This document shows, piece after piece, positions 34,911 to 43,527 of a DNA stretch of 64,000 nt (within the stretch, counting starts at the first letter, position 1; each line of letters begins with the position of its first letter). Below the pieces are notes generated by a model. It was not told where the DNA came from. It ran no database searches and was given only the letters and a program-made list of their open reading frames with translations. The position numbers and the translations under genes were made by a program. The DNA is from CAZJLP01 sp964546955. Lineage in GTDB: Bacteria; Verrucomicrobiota; Verrucomicrobiia; Opitutales; Opitutaceae. The stretch lies in contig CAZJLP010000023.1 in assembly GCA_964546955.1 (NCBI GenBank), positions 1 through 64,000 on the forward strand, read 5' to 3'.

Positions 34911-35318
34911 TTAATCTCCCGCCACGGGAGTTCCCGGAAGCACCGCGGTGCTCGCGGCTGTTCCGGTTTCGAGGTACGGCTCAATTTTCTCCCAGTACAC
35001 GCGGCTCAGCATCGCGACCGCGATCGCAGCGAAGGCCAAAGACAGAAAAACATACCGGCCTTTTGACCGGCGACCCCGACGACTTCCCTCAGCGCGCTTC
35101 TGCAAATAAGCTTCCACCTTGCGCGACTTTTCCCACGGACCGTCGACCCAAACACTCTGGCTGTCACGATCCCAATTTACGATAACGCCGCCTTTCAAAC
35201 AAACCTGCAGGGTGCGGTCGGGCGCGCCATCCATGCTGTAGACGGACTCGACGCGAAATCCGCGCCGTTTGAGCTCCTTCACGAGCGTATTGGGTCCTCT
35301 GCGAAACGTGACAGCCAT
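34911..35318 (-). CDS. Hypothetical protein with C-terminal membrane helix
   Basis: A 135-residue protein I do not recognise. Residues 1-75 form a small mixed domain (NTLVKELKRRGFRVESVYSM, then GGVIVNWDRDSQSVWVDGPW), followed by a basic linker (KRAEGSRRGRRSKGR) and one hydrophobic helix (YVFLSLAFAAIAVAMLSRVY). The basic residues before the helix predict the N-terminal domain in the cytoplasm. It lies 70 bases upstream of the DUF218 gene on the same strand. The ATG at 35318 is well placed. No function can be assigned. Confidence 0.65.
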   Translation of the reverse strand: MAVTFRRGPNTLVKELKRRGFRVESVYSMDGAPDRTLQVCLKGGVIVNWDRDSQSVWVDGPWEKSRKVEAYLQKRAEGSRRGRRSKGRYVFLSLAFAAIAVAMLSRVYWEKIEPYLETGTAASTAVLPGTPVAGD

Positions 35319-35577
35319 CGGAATAATGAATGAAATTAATTCTGTGAAAGAAACTCGGGAGCGGCGGCCTGCTCAGCAGCGCTGCCCCTGGATTTCAAGC
35401 CGCGTCTGACGTGTGCTGGTCGCAAGTGTTCCGCTCCGGTCATTGAAATATACTCCCGCCTGCGCGGGAGTCGGGAAAATCCCTAACGCGAAGGCCGCGT
35501 ACCCCCGGGTAGCGGCCCCCGGTCAACGCTCATTGTCATTGTCGCTAGGGCGATCCGAGCGCCTTCATAGACCCCCT

Positions 35578-35700
35578 CGTTCTCATTCTCTCGCTCTTAC
35601 CCGTTCTCAATCCCAGCGTCGCGTATCAGCAGGCAATTTGGAATCGCTCTCGGTCTCAGTCCTTGGGGCGAGAACGAGTCGGAACAAGAGACGAGAACGA
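35578..35700. repeat. Dispersed inverted-repeat element, copy 2
   Basis: Left arm 35578-35609 (CGTTCTCATTCTCTCGCTCT and onward) opposes right arm 35669-35700 (CGAGAACGAGTCGGAACAAG and onward). The arms are more diverged than in copy 3 but still pair over most of their length. The loop opens with ATCCCAGCGTCG, like copy 1. It lies between a hypothetical gene and tRNA-His. Confidence 0.8.
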
Positions 35701-35785
35701 TTGGGCGCGCTCGCGCAGATGAGAAATGAGCAATGAGCGACGAGTCTGACGAGCCTCACGCTCCCACTCACCTCCCGCCGTAAAA

Positions 35786-35863
35786 TGGGGCGGCCAACGG
35801 GATTTGAACCCGCGACCCCAAGATCCACAATCTTGTGCTCTAACCAACTGAGCTATGGCCGCC
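35786..35863 (-). tRNA. tRNA-His (anticodon GTG)
   Basis: A full cloverleaf can be folded on the minus strand. It starts with G at position -1, the tRNA-His identity base, which pairs with C73. The acceptor stem is GCGGCCA/TGGCCGC. The anticodon loop TTGTGGA sits on a CAAGA/TCTTG stem, giving GTG. The T arm has GGTTCAAATCC, and CCA is encoded. No other tRNA is adjacent. Confidence 0.97.
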
Positions 35864-36053
35864 GTAAAGAAATGAGTCGGTGAATTTCGCGGCCGGTTTT
35901 GCGGGTGTCAACCCCTTCTTCGAGTAGCCCGCCTGGACCGGCGGACTCCGAATGCTAAGCGATCAGCGATAAGGAATAAGCGACTGGCACATCTTCTCGG
36001 TCGCGGCTTTCCCGTTGCCACTGGGACGTTTTTGGCCGTTTGAATAGGCGCAG

Positions 36054-36827
36054 ATGCAGCGGCTCCGGATTGTCACGTACAACATCGCCCACGGGCGTGG
36101 GTTGCAGCCCATCCAGGGGTTGACTTCTCGGCGACGAATTCGAGCCAATTTGCTCAAGATCGCCGAGTTGTTGGTCGACCTTCAGCCCGACATCGTGGCG
36201 TTGCAGGAAATCGACGAGAACTCCACCTGGGCGGGCAGCTTCGACCACTTGGAGTTCTTGCGCGAGTTCGGTGAGTTTCCACACGCCGTTTTTGGGATCA
36301 ATAATCGCCGCAGCGGCTTGCTGCGGCTGGCCTATGGCAATGCCATCCTTTCACGCCATCCGATCGTGGAGTGGGAAAATATCGCTTTCGGTCAGCGACA
36401 GGTGGGGGAGAAGGGTTTTCTTTTCGCGGAGGTCGACGTCCACGGGCGCCGCGTCCCGATCATCAACATGCATCTCCATTATCGGTCCCGCGTGCATCGT
36501 TTTCGTCAGGTCGAAAAACTGATGAACTTCGCCACGGACAAACACACGCTGCGGCGCGAGCACTGGGCCATCCCGCCGATCGTATGCGGCGACCTCAACA
36601 ATCCTTCCCATACCCCCGACGCGACAGCCTCGCTGCTCAAGTATTTCTCGCAGCATGGCCACTACACCTTGCATCCCCGGCGGGCTCGCACGTTTCCTTC
36701 GCCTCTTCCCCGCCGCACCCTGGATTTCATCTTTTTGCCCCCCGCCTGCATTGAAGTTTACTGCCTAGTGGTGCGTTCCTTCCTCTCTGACCATCGCCCT
36801 GTGATGGTCGAATTCAAGCTGCCCTGA
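36054..36827 (+). CDS. Endonuclease/exonuclease/phosphatase family protein
   Basis: A 257-residue EEP-superfamily hydrolase. The motifs are LRIVTYNIAHGRG at the N-terminus, IVALQEIDENS near residue 50 (metal-binding Glu), NMHLHYRSRVHRFRQ, VCGDLNNPSHTPD near residue 182, and the C-terminal FLSDHRPVMVEF with the catalytic Asp-His. No signal peptide or membrane segment is seen, so it is probably cytoplasmic. The substrate cannot be told from motifs; DNA, phospholipid headgroups and phosphoesters are all possible. It is followed by trpA after a 65-base gap on the same strand. Confidence 0.85.
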   Translation: MQRLRIVTYNIAHGRGLQPIQGLTSRRRIRANLLKIAELLVDLQPDIVALQEIDENSTWAGSFDHLEFLREFGEFPHAVFGINNRRSGLLRLAYGNAILSRHPIVEWENIAFGQRQVGEKGFLFAEVDVHGRRVPIINMHLHYRSRVHRFRQVEKLMNFATDKHTLRREHWAIPPIVCGDLNNPSHTPDATASLLKYFSQHGHYTLHPRRARTFPSPLPRRTLDFIFLPPACIEVYCLVVRSFLSDHRPVMVEFKLP

Positions 36828-36892
36828 TCTACCCTTGTAAAAATCTCTTTGCGCCAGGCGACTCTTTTGGCTGATCTCCGCCTTTGGCCCTT

Positions 36893-37693
36893 ATGGACCG
36901 CATCGCCCAAGCTTTTGCCCGTGCTCGCTCAGAAAATCGCGCCTGTTTCGTCGCCTACCTGTGCGCGGGCGATCCGGACTTCGACGCTTCGTTGGAAGCT
37001 TGCCGCGCCCTGCTGGCAAATGGAGTCGATGTCCTGGAACTGGGCGTGCCGTTTTCCGATCCCCTGGCGGACGGCTTGACCAATCAGCTCGCGGCCCAGC
37101 GGGCGCTCGAGGGCGGCATGACCGCCGCGCGGGTTTTCGACTTGGTTCGGAAAATCAGGACGTTCAGCGAGGCGCCCATCATATTCTACACCTACTATAA
37201 TCTGGTGTTCGCCAACGGCGTTGACGCCTATGTTCGAGGCGCGCGCGATGCGGGAGTCGACGGAATGCTCACGCTCGATCTGCCGCCCGAGGAAGCGGGC
37301 GACGTGGTCACAGCTTGCCGCGCGCACGGGGTGAAGACGGTGTTTATCGTCGCGCCCACGACGCCCGCGACCCGCCTGCCGAAGATCGCCGCCGTCGCGA
37401 CGGGCTTCATCTACTATGTTTCTCGGGAAGGCGTGACCGGCGTGCGCGACCAAATCGCGAGCAACATTCCGGATGCGGTGGCTCTCATCCGCAAACACAC
37501 CGCTTTGCCGATCGTCGTCGGTTTCGGCATCTCCACGCGCGAACATGTGCGCACGGTCGCCTCGCAGGCAGACGGCGTGGTGGTTGGAAGCGCGTTGGTC
37601 AACTGCATCCGCGATAACCTTGCACGGCGACCAGCGATCGCTGCGGCGCTCGCAGCGAAAGCGTCGGATTTGGTCGCTGGGGTAAAACGCTAA
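36893..37693 (+). CDS. trpA: Tryptophan synthase alpha subunit
   Basis: A 266-residue protein that cleaves indole-3-glycerol phosphate to indole and glyceraldehyde-3-phosphate and passes indole to TrpB. The catalytic Glu and Asp are in VDVLELGVPFSDPLADG. Other TIM-barrel signatures are FVAYLCAGDPDFD, GMLTLDLPPEEAGD, GFIYYVSREGVTGVR and the phosphate-binding PIVVGFGIST. I use the ATG at 36893; a TTG three codons upstream is possible. No trpB or other trp gene is in the window. The gene lies 7 bases before a diguanylate cyclase gene, so the two probably share a transcript. Confidence 0.96.
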   Translation: MDRIAQAFARARSENRACFVAYLCAGDPDFDASLEACRALLANGVDVLELGVPFSDPLADGLTNQLAAQRALEGGMTAARVFDLVRKIRTFSEAPIIFYTYYNLVFANGVDAYVRGARDAGVDGMLTLDLPPEEAGDVVTACRAHGVKTVFIVAPTTPATRLPKIAAVATGFIYYVSREGVTGVRDQIASNIPDAVALIRKHTALPIVVGFGISTREHVRTVASQADGVVVGSALVNCIRDNLARRPAIAAALAAKASDLVAGVKR

Positions 37694-37700
37694 ACGTCCT

Positions 37701-38618
37701 ATGACGCGGAAGGTTCTCCTGATCGATGACGACCGGATGCAGTTCCGGCTCACGCAGGCGCACTTTTCGCAATTCCGCAGCGAACACTTCGAGTTGGAAT
37801 GGGCCGAGACGTACGAGGAAGGTCTGTCCAAGCTGATTCGCGGGGACTACGCCGCGTGCTTGCTCGATTACCAGCTGGGTGCGCGGGACGGGCTGGAACT
37901 CATCAAAGATGCGCTCGCGGCCAACTGCCGGGTCCCGATCGTCTTTTTGACGGCTGAAACTGCGGAGAACGTGGACATCGAGGCAATGAACGCGGGCGCT
38001 CTCGACTATTTGGTCAAAGGAGAGATCAACACCCGCGTGCTCGAGCGATCCTTGCGCTACGCCCGCAAATTGGGCGACACGCTCGCTGCATTGCGACGTC
38101 TGGCGACGCACGACGAGCTGACCGGCCTGATCAATCGACGAGAGTTTGATCGCATCCTCGCGGAAGAAGAGGAGCGCGCTCGCCGATTCGGCCGCCCTTT
38201 CGGCCTCATTCTGTTCGATCTCGATCATTTTAAGAAAATCAACGACACGCAGGGTCATCCAGTCGGAGATATCGTGCTGCGAAATTTGGCGAAGCGGTTC
38301 GGCGCCCATTTGCGCAGCGTGGATCGAATCGCCCGGATCGGCGGCGAGGAGTTCGCCGCCATCCTGACGGAAGTGGATTTTGTCACGGCATCTGAAGTCG
38401 CGCGACGCATTGTAGAAGCGATCGAGCGCGAGCCGGTGGAGGTCGCCGAAGGAAATGTGCTTCGCGTGACGATCAGCGCGGGCTCGGCCGCAATCCCGCG
38501 AAATGCGGTGGAGGCAAAATCGTTGATTCAAGCCGCGGACAAGGCGCTGTACGCGGCAAAGGCCCGCGGGCGCAATTGCGCGGTGGCGGCGGTGGAACTG
38601 GAAGGCGGGAAGGCGTAG
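37701..38618 (+). CDS. Response regulator with diguanylate cyclase (GGDEF) output
   Basis: A 305-residue two-domain protein. The receiver domain (residues 1-120) has KVLLIDDDR, phosphoacceptor Asp56 (ACLLDYQLGARDG) and Lys106 (YLVKGEI). The GGDEF domain has DELTGLINRREFD, LFDLDHFKKINDTQGHPVGD and the active site GGEEF at residues 214-218. An RxxD inhibitory site (RSVD, 205-208) lies five residues before it, so product feedback is expected. It makes cyclic di-GMP from GTP when activated by phosphorylation. No cognate kinase is adjacent. It follows trpA by 7 bases. Confidence 0.93.
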   Translation: MTRKVLLIDDDRMQFRLTQAHFSQFRSEHFELEWAETYEEGLSKLIRGDYAACLLDYQLGARDGLELIKDALAANCRVPIVFLTAETAENVDIEAMNAGALDYLVKGEINTRVLERSLRYARKLGDTLAALRRLATHDELTGLINRREFDRILAEEEERARRFGRPFGLILFDLDHFKKINDTQGHPVGDIVLRNLAKRFGAHLRSVDRIARIGGEEFAAILTEVDFVTASEVARRIVEAIEREPVEVAEGNVLRVTISAGSAAIPRNAVEAKSLIQAADKALYAAKARGRNCAVAAVELEGGKA

Positions 38619-38640
38619 GCGCACGCCGGAGCACGCTTAG

Positions 38641-38723
38641 AGGCAGAGGGTAGACGCAGGCGTGTGTACCATGCTCTTGTTCTCTAGGTCAAAGCGTCGC
38701 ACGCACGCGTCTATCCTCTACCT
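38641..38723. repeat. Inverted repeat between convergent genes
   Basis: Arms 38641-38657 and 38707-38723 pair over 17 bp with one mismatch and one G-U pair, around a 49-base loop. It lies between the stop codons of two convergent genes. There is no T run after the stem, so it is not a standard terminator. Confidence 0.6.
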
Positions 38724-38741
38724 TATACCCTCCTGCCGAGA

Positions 38742-39590
38742 CTAAGAGCGCACCGCGACCGTCTCGCGCTCCAGGGGCGCCGGACCTGGCAGTTCGCTCA
38801 TCTCACCCGCCTCTGCTGCTTCTTCCTCCATGGGGTACACGGTTCGGAATAGGGCGAAATCGATCAGTTCGAAACGTCCATCGAGGTGTTCCACGATTCC
38901 GGTGAGCGATTCCACCCAGTCGCCGGAGTTGAGATAGTGAATGTCTCCGAGCATCTTGTCGGCTGGTGTATGGATGTGTCCGCACATCACGCCCACGCAG
39001 CCGCGGCTCTTGGCCAGCTGGGCGATGTGATCCTCGAAGTTCGAAACGTGGCTGACGGCGGATTTGACCCGCGCTTTGACCGCTTTGCTGAGGGAATAGT
39101 ATTCCTTGCCCTGCCATTCGCGCCATTTGTTGTAGAAGCGATTGAGGCGCATCAAAGCCCGGTAGCCCCAATCCCCGACGTACGCGAGAAAGGCGAAATT
39201 GCGCGTGATGGTGTCGAACACGTCGCCATGCAGCACGAGATACTTCCCTCGCGGCGTGTCATGCACGTAATCCTCGACGATTTGGAGGTTCTCGAAGGCG
39301 ATCGGAAGAAACTTGGCCAGAACATCGTCGTGGTTTCCGCGCAAATAGATCACTTCGGTATCCTTCTTCTCCAGCTTCTTCAAAATGAGGCGAACAAAAC
39401 GCGTGTGGCTCTTCGGCCAGTAACCGGTCTTCTTCAGGCGCCAGCCGTCGAGGATGTCTCCGTTGAGGATGAGCCGATCGCAGCGAGTGTATTTGAGAAA
39501 ATGATTCACTTCGCGGACCTTGCAGTCGAAGGTTCCGAGGTGGACGTCCGAAATGATGACGGTCTTGACCTTGAGCGGTTTGAGCTCCAT
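38742..39590 (-). CDS. UDP-2,3-diacylglucosamine diphosphatase-like metallophosphoesterase
   Basis: A 282-residue calcineurin-like phosphoesterase. The five metal-site motifs are present: IISDVHLGT, LNGDILDGW, YLRGNHDDVL, LVLHGDVFD and CGHIHTPAD. The layout matches the LpxH-like group, which cleaves UDP-2,3-diacylglucosamine to lipid X in lipid A synthesis; E. coli LpxH is about 240 residues and this one has a longer acidic C-terminus. No other lpx gene is close, so a different phosphodiester substrate is possible. It converges with the diguanylate cyclase gene and follows the lipid kinase gene by 64 bases. Confidence 0.85.
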   Translation of the reverse strand: MELKPLKVKTVIISDVHLGTFDCKVREVNHFLKYTRCDRLILNGDILDGWRLKKTGYWPKSHTRFVRLILKKLEKKDTEVIYLRGNHDDVLAKFLPIAFENLQIVEDYVHDTPRGKYLVLHGDVFDTITRNFAFLAYVGDWGYRALMRLNRFYNKWREWQGKEYYSLSKAVKARVKSAVSHVSNFEDHIAQLAKSRGCVGVMCGHIHTPADKMLGDIHYLNSGDWVESLTGIVEHLDGRFELIDFALFRTVYPMEEEAAEAGEMSELPGPAPLERETVAVRS

Positions 39591-39654
39591 CGCGCCCAGC
39601 GTACCAAACTACGCCGCTTCCAGCTAGAGGAGGCGCCGAAACGTCACGGCTTTG

Positions 39655-40545
39655 TCACGAGGCTGTCGAAATCCGCGGCGCCATGACCCGCAAGCTCTTC
39701 GGCCGGACGCAGACATCGACCAGCTGGCCCGTGTCGTGCGTTTCACCGTCGGTGTGGAGAAGTCCCGCGGTCGAGCGTTCGATCACAAAATGAGAGCCGC
39801 GAAACCGGCGCACGCTGGGACTGCCGTCGATCGATTTGGTGAAAAGGCGGACGGCGAGCGGAACGGCGTTGAAGAAGTCGACCGTCTTCAGGACCGTGAC
39901 ATCCAGCCGGCCGTCGTCGACTTGGGCCCCCGGCGCGATGAAACAATCGTTTCCGTACTGGTCCGAGTTTGCGACGGAAATGATAAAGGCGCGCGTCTCG
40001 ACCCGGGAGATGCTGTTGCTGATCACATAACTTTGCGGTCTGAATCCGAAAAATGCGCCAAACGTGGTGCTGAAATAAGAGCCTAGACCGCGATGGGAAA
40101 GACGATTGAAGCGGTGGCTGATTTCGGCGTCGAAGCCGACGCCCATGGTATTGAAAAAGGGAATACCATTGGCGAGTCCGGTGTCGATCAACCGGACCTC
40201 CCCCTCGATCAGGTTGCGAAACGCGCCTTTGCCCGGACCGGGTATGCCCAAATGACGTCCCAGACCGTTTCCCGAACCGCAGGGAATCAGCCCGAGCGCG
40301 GCGGGAGTTCCCACCAGGGCGGCCGCGACTTCGTTCATGGTCCCGTCGCCGCCGATGGCCACGACCAATTGACATCCTTCCGCGACCGCCTGGGCCGCGA
40401 GCTCGGTGGCGTGTTTTGGACGTTCGGTCGTGGCAATCTGCGCTTCCAGGCGATGCTCGGCGATAAAATCGCGCGCCCGACCTAGGAGGTACGGGTTTTT
40501 GGCATTGTGACCCGAGCGAGGATTGAAAATGAAACGAATTTTCAC
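39655..40545 (-). CDS. Diacylglycerol kinase family lipid kinase (YegS/BmrU-like)
   Basis: A 296-residue lipid kinase. The family motifs are IRFIFNPRSGHNAKN at the start, VVAIGGDGTMNEV (nucleotide-binding GGDGT) and LIPCGSGNGLGRHLGIP. The C-terminal beta-sandwich domain begins near YVISNSISRVETR. The start is taken as GTG at 40545, directly before the first motif; a TTG at 40605 would add about 20 residues with no clear function. These enzymes phosphorylate diacylglycerol or related lipids. Its location just upstream of the LpxH-like gene on the same strand hints at a shared role in envelope lipids. Confidence 0.88.
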   Translation of the reverse strand: MKIRFIFNPRSGHNAKNPYLLGRARDFIAEHRLEAQIATTERPKHATELAAQAVAEGCQLVVAIGGDGTMNEVAAALVGTPAALGLIPCGSGNGLGRHLGIPGPGKGAFRNLIEGEVRLIDTGLANGIPFFNTMGVGFDAEISHRFNRLSHRGLGSYFSTTFGAFFGFRPQSYVISNSISRVETRAFIISVANSDQYGNDCFIAPGAQVDDGRLDVTVLKTVDFFNAVPLAVRLFTKSIDGSPSVRRFRGSHFVIERSTAGLLHTDGETHDTGQLVDVCVRPKSLRVMAPRISTAS

Positions 40546-40754
40546 CGACGACGCAACGATAGCACGTCCAAGGCTTTCATGCAGCCTAGATTCGCAAAGG
40601 TCCAATCGAGAGTGGGCCGCGTTTGTTACAATGTCGTGACCCCTGCATCGCGCGCGGTGGTCCCTGGCGCTTCACCGTAGTCCAAAGCGATAATAGCGTC
40701 GACGATCAAACAATTGACCAATGACTCCCACTCATGACCAATGACCAATAACGA

Positions 40755-41684
40755 ATGACGAATGACGTGCGTGACATCTATGTCCTGACCGGCCCCACGG
40801 CCGTTGGGAAAACCGAGTTGGCTCTGCATTGGGCCGAGCGTCACAACGCTGAAATCGTTTCGTGCGACTCGCTCCTGTTTTATCGGGGCATGGACATTGG
40901 CACGGCAAAGCCAAGCTTGGCCGAGCGGGCGCGCGTGCCGCACCATTTGATCGACCTTCGCGACATCACCGAACCGATGGATATCACCGAGTACGTCGCG
41001 CACGTTCGTGCCGCGTTGGAGGCGATCACGGGCCGCGGCCGGCGTGTTTTGGTCGCGGGCGGCAGTGGCTTTTATCTCAAAGCCTTTTTTTCCCCCGTGG
41101 CCGACGATATCGCTGTGCCGGCCGCGCTTCGCGTTTCCGTCGCCACCGCACTGGAGCGGGAGGGACTGGAGTCGCTCGTGGCGCAGCTGCGCAGCTTGAA
41201 CCCGAACGGGCTGGGCTCGCTCGACACAGCGAATCCGCGGCGCGTGGTGCGAGCTTTGGAACGCTGCCTCGCGTCGGGGCGAACGTTGGAAGAGCTCTCG
41301 GACGCGTTTTCGCGGGCAGCGCCCCCTTTCCAAGGATGGACGCCCCGCTTGGTGCGTCTCGATCGTTCGGCGGAGGAACTTGCGGCGCGGATCGATGAAC
41401 GAGTCACGGGGATGCTAAATGCGGGGCTGTTGCAGGAGGTGGAAATGCTCCTTCAGCGGGGCTTGGCGCAGAATCCTAGTGCGTCCAAGGCGATCGGTTA
41501 TCGGGAATGCATCGCGGTGCTGGCTGGAACCCTGCCGCGGGCCGACCTTGCGGCCGAGATTGCTCGCAACACGCGAGCGCTGGTGAAAAAGCAACGGACT
41601 TGGTTTCGCACTCAACTGCCGGCGCACACCGTCATTCCTGCAGCAAACGCGGGCGAGGAGCTGTTCAGCCGGGATGAAGGGTAG
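40755..41684 (+). CDS. miaA: tRNA dimethylallyltransferase
   Basis: A 309-residue enzyme that adds a dimethylallyl group to A37 of tRNAs reading UNN codons. Visible motifs are the P-loop VLTGPTAVGKTELAL, IVSCDSLLFYRGMDIGTAKP, VAGGSGFYLKAFF and the C-terminal SKAIGYRECIAVL and RTWFRTQ. Length is normal for MiaA. The ATG at 40755 lies in a short run of repeated AATGAC words (40720-40770), so other ATGs sit close by, but this one gives the expected N-terminus. Upstream is the divergent lipid kinase gene. Confidence 0.96.
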   Translation: MTNDVRDIYVLTGPTAVGKTELALHWAERHNAEIVSCDSLLFYRGMDIGTAKPSLAERARVPHHLIDLRDITEPMDITEYVAHVRAALEAITGRGRRVLVAGGSGFYLKAFFSPVADDIAVPAALRVSVATALEREGLESLVAQLRSLNPNGLGSLDTANPRRVVRALERCLASGRTLEELSDAFSRAAPPFQGWTPRLVRLDRSAEELAARIDERVTGMLNAGLLQEVEMLLQRGLAQNPSASKAIGYRECIAVLAGTLPRADLAAEIARNTRALVKKQRTWFRTQLPAHTVIPAANAGEELFSRDEG

Positions 41685-41728
41685 GCGGTTCCACCTGGAG
41701 ACCCCTACGTTCGCGTAGAGCGTCCGCC

Positions 41729-43222
41729 TTATTGCTCGAGCTTGACGTTGTACCGCGCGAGAGAGCTCGCCTCGAGGCGTGCCAGTTCGGCCAGAGCATT
41801 GCGCAAATTCACCTTGGCTTGGAGTTCGCTGACGCGAGCGGCGTCGAGCTGCTCCTGCGATTCCTGCACCCGCCTGAATGTGCTGAGACCGGCGTCGTAG
41901 CGCGCTTTTTCCAGCTCATACTGGCGCTGGCTGAGCTGTGTTGCGAGACCTGAAATTTTGACGCTTTCCTGATTGGTTTGCACGGCGCGGACGGCGCTGC
42001 GCACGTCGACGACGATAGCCTGGTCGAGCTGTTCGAGACGCGCCTGCATCTGGCTAACGGCGGACATGGCTTGGCGGTGGCGAGCCCTTTCCGCGCGGAG
42101 GCCCCATGGCATGCTGAACGACAAGCCGAGGGTGTAGTCGTAGCGATCGCGATCCCATGCTTCGCCCGCGGCTCGGCCGTAGCTCCGGCCGACCGCATCG
42201 TAACCGACGCCGCCCGTGGCCGAGAGAGAGGGCAGCTTGTTGCGCCGGGCGACACGTTCGTCGATCTCCAATTGGCGGATGGAGGCGACCATGGAGGCGA
42301 AATCCGGATCGTTGTCGCGCGCCTGCTTGTACGAGTGTTCGAACGAAACGGTGAGGACAGGGTCATCCGCCAGGGAGATGGGCCCGAGCTGCGTGTTGAA
42401 CTGAAAGGGATTGATCAACGACAGCAGGATGTCTTCGCGATCGCGAACCGCTTGCTCCGCCAGCAACAGGCTTCGGCGGGCGTTTGCGAGGCCGACCTCG
42501 GCTTGAAGAACGTCCAGGTCCGTGGCGACGCCGGTGTTTTTCTTTGCCTGATTTTCGTCGAGCAGCTTTTGCGCGATTTCCAGACTAAACCGGCGCACTC
42601 CGAGTTGCTCGCGCGAGAAGGCAAGGTTGTAGTAGGCGGCTTCCACCCGGCGGATGACGTCCAGCACCGCGCCTTTGAAATCGTAGTTCGCCCGCGCAAT
42701 GCCAATCCGCGCCCGATCGATCGAAGAGCGGTTGTAGGCGGTGCCGAAACCACGAAGCAGCGGTTGGGAAACAGATACGCCAAAGTCACTGCCGTAGATC
42801 GGATTCAAGCTGTCATTTGACGGAGGCGGGCGATCCTTGTCCTGGCCGAACCCCGTGCCGGCCGTGACCGTTGTACCGGTGACGAAGGGTTGCGAAACCT
42901 CCACCGTCGTATCGATCGAATCCGTGCGGTTTCCCGGGGACCCGCTGATTCGTTTTGTGGTGCGAACCGACAGATCGGGGTCGAACCCGGACTTGGCGAT
43001 CACCAGCGAGTCCTTGGCATTGGCCGTGCTGAACCGCTGTACGCGGAGGTCAAAGTTCTTATCCAACGCCAGGGCCACGCATTGTTCGAGCGTGATCGGA
43101 GCAACGGGAGTGGCGGTGGGGGACGGCGCAGTGGCAGAGGGCGGAGCCAGGGGTGTTTGGGCCGCAGCGACGGCAAGCAAGAGCAGGGACGCGGCGACGG
43201 TGACCGAAGGGCGTGAACGCAT
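41729..43222 (-). CDS. TolC-family outer-membrane efflux protein
   Basis: A 497-residue outer-membrane factor. After a signal peptide (VTVAASLLLLAVAAAQ) and a Pro/Ala-rich linker come two OEP repeats: ITLEQCVALALDKNFDLRVQ with ARIGIARANYDFKG, and QLEIDERVARRNKLPSLSAT with RYDAGLSTFRRVQESQEQL. The barrel-tunnel design exports drugs or proteins together with an inner-membrane pump and adaptor. No pump or adaptor gene is adjacent. The start at 43222 gives a normal export signal; a 52-residue upstream extension is open but unlikely. It is convergent with miaA. Confidence 0.9.
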   Translation of the reverse strand: MRSRPSVTVAASLLLLAVAAAQTPLAPPSATAPSPTATPVAPITLEQCVALALDKNFDLRVQRFSTANAKDSLVIAKSGFDPDLSVRTTKRISGSPGNRTDSIDTTVEVSQPFVTGTTVTAGTGFGQDKDRPPPSNDSLNPIYGSDFGVSVSQPLLRGFGTAYNRSSIDRARIGIARANYDFKGAVLDVIRRVEAAYYNLAFSREQLGVRRFSLEIAQKLLDENQAKKNTGVATDLDVLQAEVGLANARRSLLLAEQAVRDREDILLSLINPFQFNTQLGPISLADDPVLTVSFEHSYKQARDNDPDFASMVASIRQLEIDERVARRNKLPSLSATGGVGYDAVGRSYGRAAGEAWDRDRYDYTLGLSFSMPWGLRAERARHRQAMSAVSQMQARLEQLDQAIVVDVRSAVRAVQTNQESVKISGLATQLSQRQYELEKARYDAGLSTFRRVQESQEQLDAARVSELQAKVNLRNALAELARLEASSLARYNVKLEQ

Positions 43223-43527
43223 GGATAAGGAGAGTGGCGAGGATCCAACCAGAAAGGAAAACACGTGGCGTGGAGAAAAGTTACGTAATTCGAAAGGGCC
43301 GTGGCCAGGCAATGGAATACCCTGCCGGTGAGTCAGCGTACCAGGAAAGACGGCAGCGCATCTGAAAAGTTGCTGCAATCCTTTGCTTTAAGCCAGGCTC
43401 ACCCATTAGGAGGAGGACTCCTCTCCCGGTGGATTTGCCGGCCTCCGTGATCCCATGATCCTGTGCCAGCTAGCCCACGGGCGTGGGGCAAGACGTAAAC
43501 CGCCTCTCTGCCGTCAGAGTGGACCCT
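43223..43527. other. 305-base intergenic stretch
   Basis: No gene supported. It must hold the promoter for the TolC-family gene and the 3' end of the chaperone transcript. A short near-palindrome (GGAGGACTCCTC) lies around 43413-43424, but no convincing terminator with a T run is seen. Confidence 0.4.

Noticed and set aside
40720..40770. Run of AATGAC/ACCAATGA words before miaA, possibly a short tandem repeat or protein-binding array
   Set aside because: Units are irregular and few; no consistent period. It only complicates start choice for miaA.
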